Origin: RPQJ01 sp963793675
GTDB taxonomy: Bacteria > Pseudomonadota > Gammaproteobacteria > Steroidobacterales > Steroidobacteraceae
Length of the DNA stretch: 64,000 nt
Direction of reading: 5' to 3'
NCBI GenBank assembly: GCA_963793675.1
Contig: CAWCBA010000004.1
Span: 1 to 64,000 of the forward strand
Every line of letters begins with the position of its first letter. The first letter of the stretch is position 1. Below the pieces are notes generated by a model that saw only the letters and a list, made by a program, of their open reading frames with translations, did not search any database and was not told the origin of the DNA. The translations under genes were made by a program, and so were the position numbers. Shown piece after piece: positions 10,734 to 21,733 of the stretch.

Positions 10734-13308
10734 GTGACAGAACAACTCAAGTCCCCGCCCAACACCCCCGTCATGACCCAGTACCTGCGCATCAAGGCGC
10801 AGTACCCGGACGTGCTGCTGTTCTATCGGATGGGGGATTTCTACGAGCTGTTCTTCGACGACGCCCGCAAGGCCTCGCGACTGCTCGACATCACGCTGAC
10901 CGCACGCGGAACCTCCGGCGGCGAGCCGATCCCGATGGCGGGCGTGCCGGTCCAGACACTCGACAATTACCTTGCACGAGCTGTACGCAAGGGCGAGTCG
11001 GTCGCGATCTGCGAACAGATCGGTGACCCCGCCAAAGCGAAAGGCCCGGTCGAACGGCAGGTGGTGCGTGTCGTCACGCCGGGCACCGTCACCGACGACT
11101 CGTTGCTCGAGGAACGTCGCGACACGCTGCTGGCCGCGATCGCGCCCGGTGCCGACGGTTTCGGCCTCGCCTGGCTCGAGCTCTCGAGCGGCCGCTTTCA
11201 CGCACTGCAGGCCTCGGGCGAGGAAGCGCTCGCCGCAGAGCTGGAACGACTCCGCCCCGCGGAATTGCTGCTTCCCGAAAACACGCTGGAGCGACTGCAG
11301 GGTCGCAGTGACCTCTGCGTGCGGCAGCGCCCGCCGTGGCATTTCGAAGCCGGCAGCGCCGAGCGGCAATTGTGCGAACAGTTCGGCACCCGCGACCTCG
11401 CCGGTTTCGGCCTCGCCGGACAAACGCTCGCGATCGGCGCCGCGGGCTGCCTGCTCAACTACTTGCGCGAAACTCAGAAGTCCGCCCTGCCCCACCTGCG
11501 CGGCATCCGCACCGAGCTGCGCGAGGATGCGTTGCTGCTCGACGCCGCCACCCGCCGCAACCTCGAACTCGACAGCAGCCTGTCGGGCCGCAGCGACAGC
11601 ACGCTGATCGACGTGCTCGACCGCACGGCCACGGCGATGGGTGGACGCGAGCTGCGCCGCTGGGTCCAGCGGCCGTTGCGCGCCGTCGAACCGCGCGCGC
11701 TGCGGCTGCAGGCAATCGAGACGCTGATCGACACGGGCCTGCACGCGTCGCTGCACGCCCTGCTGCGCCGTGTCGGTGACATCGAACGCATCCTCGCGCG
11801 CGTTGCGCTGCGCTCCGCACGGCCGCGCGACCTGTCGCAGTTGCGCGCGGCGCTCGGCTGCCTGCCCGAAGTGCAGGCACTGCTCGCAACACCGGACGCA
11901 CCGCTCCTGCAGCGACTCGCGCAGGGGGTCGGCACGCATCCGGCGATCCACGGACACCTGGCGCAGGCGCTGGTCGAAATGCCGCCCGCGCTGCTGCGCG
12001 AAGGCGGCGTATTCGCTGCCGGCTTCGATGCAGACCTCGACGAGCTGCGACGCATCAGCGAGCACGGCGACGAAGCGCTGCTCGATCTCGAAGCCCGCGA
12101 GCGCGAACGCACCGGCTTCCAGAACCTGCGCTTCGGCTACAACCGCGTGCAGGGCTACTTCATCGAAGTGAGTCGCAGCCAGGCCGACCGCGTCCCGGCG
12201 GACTGGGTACGGCGCCAGACGGTCAAGAACGCCGAGCGTTACATCACCAGCGAACTCAAGTCGTTCGAGGACAAGGTGCTGGGCGCACGCGATCGAGCGA
12301 TGGCGCGCGAACGCGAACTCTACGAGGGCCTGCTCGACACGCTCGCCGACACGCTGCCCGCACTGCAATCGACCGCCGCCTGCGCTCGCCGCACTCGACG
12401 TGCTCGGCAATCTGGCCGAGCGCGCCATCGCGCTGCGGCTGGCGCGGCCCGAACTCTGCGACGAATCGCGCATCGACATCCGGGGCGGCCGGCACCTGGT
12501 GGTCGAACAGCACCTCGACGGTCCGTTCGTGCCGAACGACCTCGACCTGCGCGACGGCCGTCGCATGCTGATCGTCACCGGCCCCAACATGGGCGGCAAG
12601 TCGACCTACATGCGGCAGGCGGCGCTGATCGTGATCCTCGCCGGCATCGGCAGCTACGTGCCTGCGGAGTCCGCACGCATTGGGCCGGTCGATCGCGTCT
12701 TCACGCGCATCGGCGCCGCCGACGACCTTGCAGGTGGCCGCTCGACGTTCATGGTCGAGATGACCGAAGCCGCGAACATCCTGAACAACGCCACCCGCGA
12801 CAGCCTGGTGCTGATGGACGAAATCGGCCGCGGCACCAGCACTTTCGACGGCCTGTCGCTGGCCTGGGCCTGCGCCCGGCATCTCGGGCGCGAAATTGGT
12901 GCGTTCACCTTGTTCGCGACACACTACTTCGAGCTGACCGCGCTGGCCGAGGAACTTCCGGCCTGTGCCAACGTGCACCTCGACGCGACCGAGCACGGCG
13001 AGCAGCTGGTGTTCCTGCATGCCGTCAAGGAAGGCCCGGCCAACCAGAGCTACGGCCTGCAGGTCGCACGCCTGGCGGGCGTGCCGAAGACCGTCATCGG
13101 CGACGCTCGCCGGTTTCTCGCCCGCCTCGAGCGACGGGACCGTGCGCCGGACGACTCCGTACAGGGCACCCTGCCGCTCGAGCCGCCGGCGGCGGCCGAG
13201 CCCCACCCGGTCCTGGCGAAGCTCGCGGCGGTGGATCCCGATGCGCTCTCGCCACGGGAGGCGCTCGAGCTCGTCTATCGGCTGCGAAAGGAACTGGATC
13301 GAGGTTAG
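10734..13308 (+). CDS. mutS: DNA mismatch repair protein MutS (frameshift)
   Basis: MutS recognises base mismatches and recruits MutL. The mismatch-binding domain shows VLLFYRMGDFYELFFDD, with the Phe-x-Glu wedge. Connector, lever and clamp domains follow, and the ATPase domain has Walker A TGPNMGGKSTYMRQ, LVLMDEIGRGTSTFDG and the helix-turn-helix near the C terminus. Lever/clamp and ATPase parts are in different frames. One extra base at about 12380 (GCCGCCTGCG) separates LQSTAA from ALAALDVLGN. The repaired protein is 857 aa (E. coli 853). The GTG at 10734 is preferred; an in-frame ATG at 10773 would lose conserved residues. Confidence 0.95.
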
Positions 13309-13378
13309 ACTACTGGGCGCCCCGATCGGGCGGCGGGTCCGGGTTGACCTGCGCCGATCAATAAACCGAGGTTGAGCA

Positions 13379-14549
13379 GTGCCCAGAACCCGATCGAGTT
13401 TCCTCCCGCTCTGCGCGCTCGCCGCGAGCGTGCTGATCGCCGTGGGGGGCTGTGGGCGCGAGCCAGCAGCGACCGCGTCCGCTGCGCTGGACGTCAAGGT
13501 GATCGAGGCCGCGCCCCGCTCCACGGAAATCTACCGGGAACTGGTCGGCGAGGTTCGTGGCTCGCGGGAAGTGGACATCCGTTCCCGGGTCAGCGGCGTC
13601 CTGCTCGGCAAGCACTTCGCCGACGGCAGCCTGGTCAAGGAAGGCGACCGCCTGTACACGATCGATGCCCGCGAATACCGGGCGCAGGTCGCCACCGCCG
13701 AGGCGCAGCTCGCATCGGCACAGGCCGACCTGACGCGCGCGCGCCAGGACGTCGCGCGCTACGAACCACTGCTGCGCGAAAACGCGATCAGTCGCCAGGT
13801 CTACGACACCGCCGTGGCGGCCGCCGCGCAGGCTGAGGCGCGGGTCGAAGCGAGCCGTGCCGGCATCACGGAAGCAAAGCTGGGCGTGGAATACGCCGAC
13901 GTCCGGGCGCCGCTCACGGGCCGTATCGGCGCGTCGATGGTCTTCGAAGGGGCACTCATTACGGCAGGGCAGACGCTGCTCGCGACGGTGTCTTCCGACG
14001 ATCCAGCCTGGGTGTACTTCAGCGTCAGCGAGGCCGATCTCCTCGCCTACGAGCGGCGGCAAGGATCGTCCGACGTCGCGGACGTCGACCCGGCGACCCG
14101 CAACGTGCGCCTGCAGTTGAGCGACGGGTCCGTTTACCCGCATCCGGGCCGGATCAACTTCAGTGACCGGGCACTCGACCCGAGGACCGGTACGTATCGC
14201 CTGCGGGCCGAGTTTCCCGAACTCGGAACACCTGCTCCGTCCCGGGCTCTTCGCCAGGATCCGCGTCGTCGCCGAGAAACGCGACAACGTGATCGTGGTG
14301 CCTGACCGGGCGGTCCAGCAGCAACTGGGGCGCTATTTCGTGACCGTCGTGGCAGAGGGGGACAAGGCGGAGCTTCGTCCGGTGACGCTGGGGCCCCGCC
14401 TCGGCACCAGCGTGGTCATCGACAAGGGCGTCTCGGCCGGCGACCGGATCGTGGTCGAAGGCATTCAGAAAGCGCGCCCCGGCACACCGCTCAAGGTGAC
14501 GGTGGTGACGCCGGCCGAATTCGAGAGCCCGCCCGCGGCCGCGGGCTGA
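13379..14549 (+). CDS. RND efflux periplasmic adaptor (frameshift)
   Basis: Membrane-fusion protein bridging the RND pump and the outer-membrane channel. A lipobox VGGCG (about residue 25) predicts lipid attachment. The barrel-sandwich half EVRGSREVDIRSRVSGVL, the alpha-helical hairpin (about 100-160) and the second lipoyl half with DVRAPLTGRIG are all present. The frame breaks in the CCC run at 14216-14218; removing one C joins AEFP to NSEHLLRPGLFARI and the membrane-proximal domain. Repaired length 389 aa. The GTG at 13379 starts the gene, 70 bp after mutS. It is the first gene of a complete adaptor-pump-channel operon. Confidence 0.92.
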
Positions 14550-14565
14550 CCGGACTCCCAGAATC

Positions 14566-17500
14566 ATGTCACGCTTTTTCATCGACCGCCCGGTCTTCGC
14601 GATCGTCATCTCGCTGTTCCTGTTGCTGGCAGGCTCGCTCTCCTACCTCAGCCTGCCGGTCGGGGAGTTCCCGGAGATCGCGCTGCCGAGCGTCACCGTG
14701 TCGGCCAGCTACCTCGGCGCGAGCTCCGATGTCGTCGAAGCCGCCGTCGCCACGCCGCTTGACCAGCAGATCAACGGCGTCACCGACATGCTGTACATCA
14801 GCTCGGTCAGTTCTGACAGCGGCATGGCCGACATCAAGGTGACCTTCGACCTCGGTCGCGATCCCGACATCGCGACGGTCGAAGTGCAGAACCGGGTTTC
14901 CCAGGCGCAGCCGCAGCTGCCGCAGGAGGTGATCGCCCAGGGCGTCACGACCGCGAAGCAGTCTCCGGACACGCTGATGTATTTCGCCTTGTACGCGCCG
15001 GAGAGCGCCTATGACGGCCTGTTCATCAACAACTACGCCTTCGTCAACGTCGTCGACTCGTTGAAGCGCCTCAAGGGCGTGGGCAACGTACAGGTGTTCG
15101 GCTCCGAGTTCGGCATGCGCATCTGGCTCAGGCCCGATCGCATGGCGAGCCTGGGCATCACCGCGTCCGACATCGCGAAGGTGGTGCGCGAGCAGAACGT
15201 ACAGGCGCCGGCCGGACAGGTCGGCCAGCCACCGGCCAGCGCCGGGCAGAGCTTCCAGTACTCGGTCCGCGTCCGCGGGCGCCTCGTCACGGCCGAGGAA
15301 TTCTCCGACATGATCGTCGGTTCGAAGCCGGACGGCTCGTTCGTGCGCCTGCGGGACGTGGCGCGCGTGGAACTGGGCGCCAAGAACTATTCCTACCAGT
15401 CGCAACTCGATGGCAAGCCGGCGGTCATGATGGCGATCCAGCTGGCCCCGGGCGCCAACGCGCTCGAGACCGCCGAGCTCGTGAACGGCGAACTCGACCG
15501 CATCAGGGCGGCCCTGCCGGAAGGCCTGAGCATCGGCATGATGTACGACTCGTCCGAGTTCGTTAACGCCTCGATCAAGGAGGTCCTGCACACCTTTGTC
15601 GAGGCACTGGTGCTGGTGCTGATCGTCGTGTTCCTGTTCCTGCAGAACTGGCGATCCACGTTGATTCCGATGCTCGCCGTGCCGGTGTCGATCATTGCGA
15701 CGCTGGCGGCTTTCCAGCTGCTCGGGTTCACCATCAACACCCTGTCCCTGTTCGGCATGGTGCTGGCCATCGGCATCGTCGTCGACGACGCCATCGTCGT
15801 GGTGGAGGCGGTCGAGCAGAACATGGCGGCGCACCACCTGTCGCCGCTCGAGGCCACCCGCAAGGCCATGGACGAAGTCGAGGGGCCGGTCATCGCGATC
15901 GCCCTGATCCTGGCCGCCGTGTTCGTGCCGATGGCTTTCATCCCGGGCGTGACCGGACAGCTGTACAAGCAGTTCGCGGTCACGGTGGCCGTCTCGACGA
16001 TGTTCTCGGCACTGGTGGCGCTGACGCTGACGCCGGCGCTGTGCGTGATGCTGCTGAAGCCGCACGCCGCGGGCGACGAGCGTCGCGGGCCCCTCGCCCG
16101 CTTTTTCGCAGCCTTCAACCGCGGCTTCGACTGGCTGAACGATCGCTACGGATCCCTGGCGGCGGTCGGCGTCCGCCGGACGCTGCTGGCGCTCGGCGTG
16201 CTCGGCGCCGTCGTCCTGGCAACGGCCGGCATGTTCCGCATCACCCCGAGCGGATTCGTGCCGGACGAAGACAAGCGCGGCCTGTTCGTGCAGGTCCTGT
16301 TGCCGGACGCGGCGTCGCAGGAGCGCACGATCGCGGTGGCAAGCAAGGTCATGGAAATCGCGCGCGCGCAGGCGGGCGTCGAGAAGGTCGTCGCGGTCAC
16401 CGGTTACGACATGATCTCGGGGACGGTCACGTCGAACGGCGCATTCCTGATCATCCGCCTGCTGCCGTGGGAGCAGCGCAAGACCAAGGAACTTTCATTC
16501 CAGGGCATCATGGAGAAGCTCGCAGCGGCCACACGCGACGTTCCCGAAGCGATCGTGGTGGCCTTCAACCCGCCTGCGCTGCCCGGATTCGGTGCCGTGT
16601 CGGGCTTCTCGTTCATGCTGCAGGCTCGCGCCGGTCAGTCACCCCAGGAACTCGCCAGCGTCACCGGTGATTTCATCGCCGCGGCACAGGCCCGCCCGGA
16701 GATTTCGCGGGTCACCACCACCTTCTCGGCCAACACGCCGAGCTACGACCTGGACGTCGACCGCGAAAAGGCGAAGAAACTCGGCGTGCCGATCAGCGAC
16801 GTGTTCGCAGCACTGCAGACGTTCCTCGGCGGGTACGAGATCAACGACTTCACGCGCTTCGGCCGCAACTACAAGGTGTCGATGCAGGCGGAGCCGGAGT
16901 TCCGCACCGAGATCCGCGATGTCTCGAAGCTGTTCGTGCGCAACGACCGCGGGGAGATGCTTCCGCTCGACACGCTCACGACCGCCCGGGAGGGTGCCGG
17001 TGCACGATTCCTCAAGCGCTACAACCTTTACCGCACCGCCGAACTGAGCGGGTCGCCTGCCCCGGGCGCGAGCTCGGGCGATGCGCTGCGCGCGCTCGAA
17101 GAAACGGCGGCACAGGTGCTGCCAGCCGGCTTCGGCTACGAGTTTTCGGGCCAGAGCCTGCAGGAAATCCAGGCCGGCAACATGGCCACGATCGTGCTGG
17201 GGCTTTCGGTGGTGGTCGTGTTCCTGTTCCTCGCCGCGCTCTATGAAAGCTGGGCGGTGCCGTTCGCGGTACTGCTGGCCACGCCGTTCGGCCTGCTCGG
17301 CGCACTGGCCGGGATCAAGCTCGCCGGGCTCGACTTCAACGTCTATGGACAGATCGGCCTCGTGACACTGATCGGCCTGTCGGCGAAGAACGCGATCCTG
17401 ATCGTCGAATTCGCCAAGTTGAATCGTGAGAAGGGCATGCCGCTGCCGCAGGCGGCGCTGGACGCCGCCCGGCTGCGCCTGCGCCCCATCCTGATGACCT

Positions 17501-17736
17501 CGTTCGCGTTCATCCTCGGCGTCGTGCCGTTGATGCTCGCCTCGGGCGCCGGCGCAGCCTCCAAAGTCTCGGTCGGCGTGACCGTGTTCGGCGGCATGAT
17601 CGCCGCGACGGTACTGACAACGATCGCGGTCCCGGCGTTCTACGTCCTGGTCCAGGGGGTGGCGGAACGCCTGGCCGGCAGGACCCCGCCGACACCTCCG
17701 GCCGAAGCCGCGACCACATCCGGAGCTTCGGCGTGA
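14566..17736 (+). CDS. RND multidrug efflux pump, HAE-1 family
   Basis: Inner-membrane proton/drug antiporter of the AcrB type, 1056 aa and intact. The N terminus MSRFFIDRPVFAIVISLFLL is the family signature. TM4 carries the proton-relay pair Asp407-Asp408 (GIVVDDAIVVVE), the same numbering as AcrB. The two periplasmic porter/docking halves and a second TM block with GLSAKNAILIVEFA (the conserved Lys of the relay) are present. It lies 16 bp after the adaptor gene, and its stop overlaps the start of the channel gene (GTGA). The substrates cannot be predicted. Confidence 0.96.
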   Translation: MSRFFIDRPVFAIVISLFLLLAGSLSYLSLPVGEFPEIALPSVTVSASYLGASSDVVEAAVATPLDQQINGVTDMLYISSVSSDSGMADIKVTFDLGRDPDIATVEVQNRVSQAQPQLPQEVIAQGVTTAKQSPDTLMYFALYAPESAYDGLFINNYAFVNVVDSLKRLKGVGNVQVFGSEFGMRIWLRPDRMASLGITASDIAKVVREQNVQAPAGQVGQPPASAGQSFQYSVRVRGRLVTAEEFSDMIVGSKPDGSFVRLRDVARVELGAKNYSYQSQLDGKPAVMMAIQLAPGANALETAELVNGELDRIRAALPEGLSIGMMYDSSEFVNASIKEVLHTFVEALVLVLIVVFLFLQNWRSTLIPMLAVPVSIIATLAAFQLLGFTINTLSLFGMVLAIGIVVDDAIVVVEAVEQNMAAHHLSPLEATRKAMDEVEGPVIAIALILAAVFVPMAFIPGVTGQLYKQFAVTVAVSTMFSALVALTLTPALCVMLLKPHAAGDERRGPLARFFAAFNRGFDWLNDRYGSLAAVGVRRTLLALGVLGAVVLATAGMFRITPSGFVPDEDKRGLFVQVLLPDAASQERTIAVASKVMEIARAQAGVEKVVAVTGYDMISGTVTSNGAFLIIRLLPWEQRKTKELSFQGIMEKLAAATRDVPEAIVVAFNPPALPGFGAVSGFSFMLQARAGQSPQELASVTGDFIAAAQARPEISRVTTTFSANTPSYDLDVDREKAKKLGVPISDVFAALQTFLGGYEINDFTRFGRNYKVSMQAEPEFRTEIRDVSKLFVRNDRGEMLPLDTLTTAREGAGARFLKRYNLYRTAELSGSPAPGASSGDALRALEETAAQVLPAGFGYEFSGQSLQEIQAGNMATIVLGLSVVVVFLFLAALYESWAVPFAVLLATPFGLLGALAGIKLAGLDFNVYGQIGLVTLIGLSAKNAILIVEFAKLNREKGMPLPQAALDAARLRLRPILMTSFAFILGVVPLMLASGAGAASKVSVGVTVFGGMIAATVLTTIAVPAFYVLVQGVAERLAGRTPPTPPAEAATTSGASA

Positions 17737-19151
17737 AACTGTTACGGCGAGTGCTGGTGCTCGCAGCAGCGGCGCTGCCGGCTGCCTGCGCAATCGGTCC
17801 GGACTACCAGCGGCCGGACAAAGTGATGCCGGTGCAGGAATACCACGGCGTATTGAGCCCGCAGCAGGCGGAGTCCTATGCGGACCTCGACTGGATCCAG
17901 GCCTTCGGCGACCCGCGCCTTGACGAGCTGATTCGCATCGCCCTCGACAACAACCTCGACCTGCAGATCGCGGCGGCCCGGGTCGAAGAATACCGCGGCC
18001 TGGCGCGCGTGAGCCGCGGCGCGATGGGGCCGCAGGTCCGCGGCACGGGTTCAACGGTACCCAGCGCGGTCGGCGACGAGGACGCGAGCTATTCCCTTGG
18101 ACTGGCGCTCAGCTGGGAAATCGATCTCTTCGGCAAGTTGCGCCGTGCCAGCGAGGCCACACGCGCGCTGCTGCTGGCCTCGGAGGACAACGCGCGCGCG
18201 GTGATGGCGACGCTCGTGGCCGAGGTGGCCACGACCTGGATAGAACTGCTCGACCGGGATGCGGAACTCGACATCATCCGCCGCACGATCAAGCTGCAGG
18301 AAGATTCACTCGCCCTCGTGCAGTCGCAGAACCGCAACGGCGTGGCCTCCGGCACTGAGGTGCAGCAGGCCATGAGTCAGCTGGCGACGACACGCGCACA
18401 GTTGCCGATCACCGAGCAGCAGCGCGTCGAAACGGAAAACCGCCTGCGATTCCTGCTGGGATTCCCGCCCGACCACGTCGCGTCAGCGGGCACGCCGGGC
18501 GCCTTCCCGGCGCCGCCGGACGTCCCGGTCGGCTTGCCGGCGCAGCTGCTGACCCGGCGGCCCGATCTGCGCCGGCTCGAGAACGAACTGCACTCGGCGA
18601 CTGCTGGCGTCGGCGTGGCGCAGGCTTCGCGCTTCCCGTACCTCAGTATCGGTCTCACCTCGTTCTTCGGGCTGGTGAGTCCGGAACTTGCGCGGCTGTT
18701 CGACGGCAAGGACCCGGCCCAGGAACTCTTTGCGATCGGACCGGCCTTCGACATGCCGATCTACACCTCCGGAGTTGGCAAGGGCAATGTCGAGGCGGCG
18801 CGCGCCCGGGCCCGTCAAGCCGAGCTTGCCTACCGACAGGGCGTGCTGCAGTCGCTGCGGGAAGTCTCGGACTCGCTCTCCGCCCAGGTCCGGCTCGGTG
18901 AGTTCATCGCGCACAACGAGGAGCGCGTAGCCTCGTCGCGCGAGTTGCTGCGGCTGCAGCAGATGCGCTACCGCTCTGGCGTCGTGAGCTATCTCGAGGT
19001 CATCGATGCCGAGCGGCAGCTGTTCGCTGCCGAAGTGGACCTGGTGCGTGCACGGCGCGATCGACTGGTGGCCTACGTGCTGCTGTACCGCGCGCTCGGC
19101 GGCGGCTGGTCGCAGCCTGAGATTGATCGGCTGCTGTCGGCGACGAAGTAG
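17733..19151 (+). CDS. Outer-membrane efflux channel lipoprotein, NodT/OprM family
   Basis: 472 aa TolC-type channel. The lipobox region PAACAIGPDYQRP (Cys about 19) and YxRP motif are hallmarks of the NodT subfamily. Two outer-membrane-efflux repeats follow, with LDELIRIALDNNLDLQIAAARVE in the first and SYLEVIDAERQLFAAEVDLVRARRD in the second, which form the long periplasmic helices. The start codon GTG overlaps the pump stop by 4 bp, so the channel is translationally coupled to its pump and completes the tripartite system. Confidence 0.95.
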   Translation: MKLLRRVLVLAAAALPAACAIGPDYQRPDKVMPVQEYHGVLSPQQAESYADLDWIQAFGDPRLDELIRIALDNNLDLQIAAARVEEYRGLARVSRGAMGPQVRGTGSTVPSAVGDEDASYSLGLALSWEIDLFGKLRRASEATRALLLASEDNARAVMATLVAEVATTWIELLDRDAELDIIRRTIKLQEDSLALVQSQNRNGVASGTEVQQAMSQLATTRAQLPITEQQRVETENRLRFLLGFPPDHVASAGTPGAFPAPPDVPVGLPAQLLTRRPDLRRLENELHSATAGVGVAQASRFPYLSIGLTSFFGLVSPELARLFDGKDPAQELFAIGPAFDMPIYTSGVGKGNVEAARARARQAELAYRQGVLQSLREVSDSLSAQVRLGEFIAHNEERVASSRELLRLQQMRYRSGVVSYLEVIDAERQLFAAEVDLVRARRDRLVAYVLLYRALGGGWSQPEIDRLLSATK

Positions 19152-19190
19152 CGCCTTGCGATTGCGAGGCGCTGCGGGTCGTCCCGGCGC

Positions 19191-19881
19191 TCAGGATTCC
19201 GTGGCTCGCCCGCCCGGGCCGGCGGCTTCGCGTCGAAATGAGCCGTGCCGCAGGAAATGCGCGACCTGCCGCCGCGACGTCGTTCGCGAACAGCATCCCG
19301 ACGTGGCTGTGCGGCAGCACGATGTGATCGTTGAGACCGGGGATCACGGTCTCGCTCACCGCGACGGTGCCGTCGTTGTCTTCATCGAAGTGCGCGAAGA
19401 ACTGGCCGGTGCCGAGGCGCCGTGTCCCGGCGATGGCGCCGAGCGAGCGCCCGCGGTCTCGAGGCCAGCAACGACCGCAGGGCTCCGCCAGTTCGGCCAG
19501 CGCGTGCGGTCCGATCAGCGGACGCAGCATGGCAAGCCGCCCCACCCCGTGCGCGGCGCGACTGCCATTCAAGGGTGAGCCGAGCAGCACCGCATTGCCG
19601 GGCAGCTCGCGCATGCCCCGCTGCTCCAGCGCCCGATACATGATCGCGCCACCAAGACTGTGGCCAACGAGGTGGACACGGCCGGTGCCCGCCGCACGCT
19701 CACGGGCAAGCTCGGCGAGTTCCGCCACGATCTCGTCGACGTTGCCGTGCATGGACGGGTACGAGAACACGTGCACGTCGAAGCCGTGCCGCGTCTGCAG
19801 GCGCTGGCGCAGCACCCCGAACTCGAGCCCGGTCATCCACAGGCCGTGAACGAGGATGACCGGCTCGGGTGCGCTCGCCAT
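19191..19881 (-). CDS. Alpha/beta hydrolase (frameshift)
   Basis: The N terminus PVILVHGLWMTG is the oxyanion-hole strand and GHSLGG (about residue 75) carries the nucleophile Ser, as in lipase/esterase folds. GAIAGTRRLGTGQFF, DNDGTVAVSET and LPHSHVGMLF supply the acidic and His regions. The frame shifts at about 19268; removing one C in CTGCCGCCG gives VAHFLRHGSFRREA and the stop at 19191 (about 229 aa). The ATG at 19881 overlaps the aspS stop (TGATG), so it is likely co-translated with aspS. The substrate is unknown. Confidence 0.83.
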
Positions 19882-21662
19882 CACTCCTTGACGGGCAGCT
19901 TGACGCGAATGTGCAGGTCGCGCAGTTGCTGCTCGGAGACCTCGGTGGGCGCGTCGGTCAGCGGGCAGGTCGCGGTCTGGGTCTTCGGGAACGCGATGAC
20001 GTCACGAATCGAGTCGGCGCCGGCCATCAGCATCGCCAGGCGATCGAGGCCGAACGCGATGCCGCCATGCGGGGGTGCGCCGAACCTGAGCGCATCGAGC
20101 AGGAAGCCGAACTTTTTCACGGCCTCCTCGGCGCCGATGCCGAGCATCTCGAACACGGTCGACTGCATCTCGTTGCGGTGGATACGCACCGAGCCGCCGC
20201 CGATCTCCGAGCCGTTCAGCACCATGTCGTACGCGCGTGCCAGCGCCTGGCCCGGGTTCGCCTTGAGCGCGGCCGCGTCGTCGCTGACCGGCGCAGTGAA
20301 CGGGTGGTGCATCGCCGCCCAGCGCTTCGAGTCCGGATCCCACTCGAACATCGGGAAGTCGACGACCCAGAGCGGCGCCCAGCCTTCGGCCACCAGGCCG
20401 AGGTCCTGGCCGACCTTGAGGCGCAAGGCGCCGATCGCGTCGTTGACGACCTTGGCCTTGTCGGCGCCGAAGAAGACCAGGTCGCCCGTCTGCGCGCCGG
20501 TGCGCTGCATGAGGCCGGTGACTGCGGTATCCGACAGGAACTTGAGAATCGGCGACTGCAGGCCCTCGCGGCCCTTCGCCGCGTCGTTCACCTTGACGTA
20601 CGCAAGGCCCTTCGCGCCATAGCGCGCGACGAACGCGGCGTAGTCGTCGATCTGCTTGCGCGAGAGCTTCTCGCCGCCCTGCGGCACGCGCAGCGCAGCG
20701 ACGCGGCCCTCCGGATCGGCGGCCGGGCCCGAGAACACCTTGAACTCGCAGTCCTTGACCAGGTCGGCGACGTCGACGAGTTCGAGCGGGATGCGCAGGT
20801 CCGGCTTGTCGGATGCGTAGCGGCGCATCGCCTCGGCGTACGTCATGCGCGGGAACGGATCGGGCAGCGACTCGCCGAGCACGTCCTTGAACAGCTTTCG
20901 CACCAGGGATTCCATCAGCCCCATGATCTCGTCGCGCGTCAGGAACGAGGTCTCGACGTCGAGCTGCGTGAACTCGGGCTGGCGATCGGCGCGCAGGTCC
21001 TCGTCGCGGAAGCAGCGCACGATCTGGTAGTAGCGGTCGAAGCCCGACATCATCAGCAGCTGCTTGAAGATCTGCGGCGATTGCGGCAGCGCGAAGAACT
21101 TGCCCGGCTGCGTGCGGCTCGGCACGAGGTAGTCGCGCGCACCTTCCGGCGTCGCCTTGGTCAGCATCGGCGTCTCGACGTCGATGAAGCCGTTGTCGTC
21201 GAGGTACTCGCGCATCGAACGCGTGATCGCGTGCCGCTGCCGCAGGCGCTTCTGCATCACGTCGCGACGCAGATCGATGTAGCGGTACTTGAGCCGCGTC
21301 TCTTCCTTCACTTCCTCGTCGAGCTGGAACGGGATCGGCTCGGAACGGTTCAGCACTTCGATGCCGCGCGCCAGCAGTTCGACCTGGCCCGACGCGAGGT
21401 TCGCGTTCGCCGTGCCCGCAGGACGCGGACGCACCGTGCCGGTCACCTTGATCACCCACTCGCCGCGCAGGCGCTCGGCCTCGGCAAAGACGGCCGCCGC
21501 GTCTGGATCAAACACGACCTGCAGCAGGCCGTCGCGGTCGCGCAGGTCGACGAAAATGACGCCGCCGTGGTCGCGTCGACGATGGACCCAGCCGGCCACC
21601 TCGACCGTGGATCCGACGAGGCGCTCGTTGACGTCGCCGCAATAATGAGTGCGCATGGGCAT
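19881..21662 (-). CDS. aspS: Aspartate--tRNA ligase
   Basis: Class IIb synthetase charging tRNA-Asp (or tRNA-Asp and tRNA-Asn). 593 aa and complete. The N-terminal OB fold has GWVHRRRDHGGVIFVDLRDR, motif 2 is FRDEDLRADRQPEFTQLD, the bacterial GAD insertion domain is present at about residues 290-420, and motif 3 is GIAFGLDRLAMLM. The first Met (21662) and the third codon Met (21656) are both possible; MRTHYCGDV matches the usual start. It lies between a DUF502 gene and a hydrolase on the same strand. Confidence 0.97.
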   Translation of the reverse strand: MPMRTHYCGDVNERLVGSTVEVAGWVHRRRDHGGVIFVDLRDRDGLLQVVFDPDAAAVFAEAERLRGEWVIKVTGTVRPRPAGTANANLASGQVELLARGIEVLNRSEPIPFQLDEEVKEETRLKYRYIDLRRDVMQKRLRQRHAITRSMREYLDDNGFIDVETPMLTKATPEGARDYLVPSRTQPGKFFALPQSPQIFKQLLMMSGFDRYYQIVRCFRDEDLRADRQPEFTQLDVETSFLTRDEIMGLMESLVRKLFKDVLGESLPDPFPRMTYAEAMRRYASDKPDLRIPLELVDVADLVKDCEFKVFSGPAADPEGRVAALRVPQGGEKLSRKQIDDYAAFVARYGAKGLAYVKVNDAAKGREGLQSPILKFLSDTAVTGLMQRTGAQTGDLVFFGADKAKVVNDAIGALRLKVGQDLGLVAEGWAPLWVVDFPMFEWDPDSKRWAAMHHPFTAPVSDDAAALKANPGQALARAYDMVLNGSEIGGGSVRIHRNEMQSTVFEMLGIGAEEAVKKFGFLLDALRFGAPPHGGIAFGLDRLAMLMAGADSIRDVIAFPKTQTATCPLTDAPTEVSEQQLRDLHIRVKLPVKE

Positions 21663-21691
21663 GGGGGAAAATCCCGTCGAAAAGGGTGCGG

Positions 21692-21712
21692 GGACCGGCC
21701 CGGGGCCGGTCC
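21692..21712. terminator. Strong hairpin between DUF502 and aspS genes
   Basis: GGACCGGCC-CGG-GGCCGGTCC is a perfect 9-bp stem with a 3-nt loop. On the minus strand it is followed, after a short CCGCACCC, by TTTTC. It may end or attenuate transcription from the DUF502 gene into aspS; the T-run is weak, so termination is uncertain. Confidence 0.45.
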
Positions 21713-21733
21713 GCTACGCTGAGCCGCAGAATG

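Noticed and set aside
21692..21712. Riboswitch or T-box before aspS
   Set aside because: Only a simple hairpin is seen; no conserved T-box or aptamer elements.
19881..21722. 617-codon plus-strand frame over aspS
   Set aside because: Antisense shadow of a complete aspS gene.
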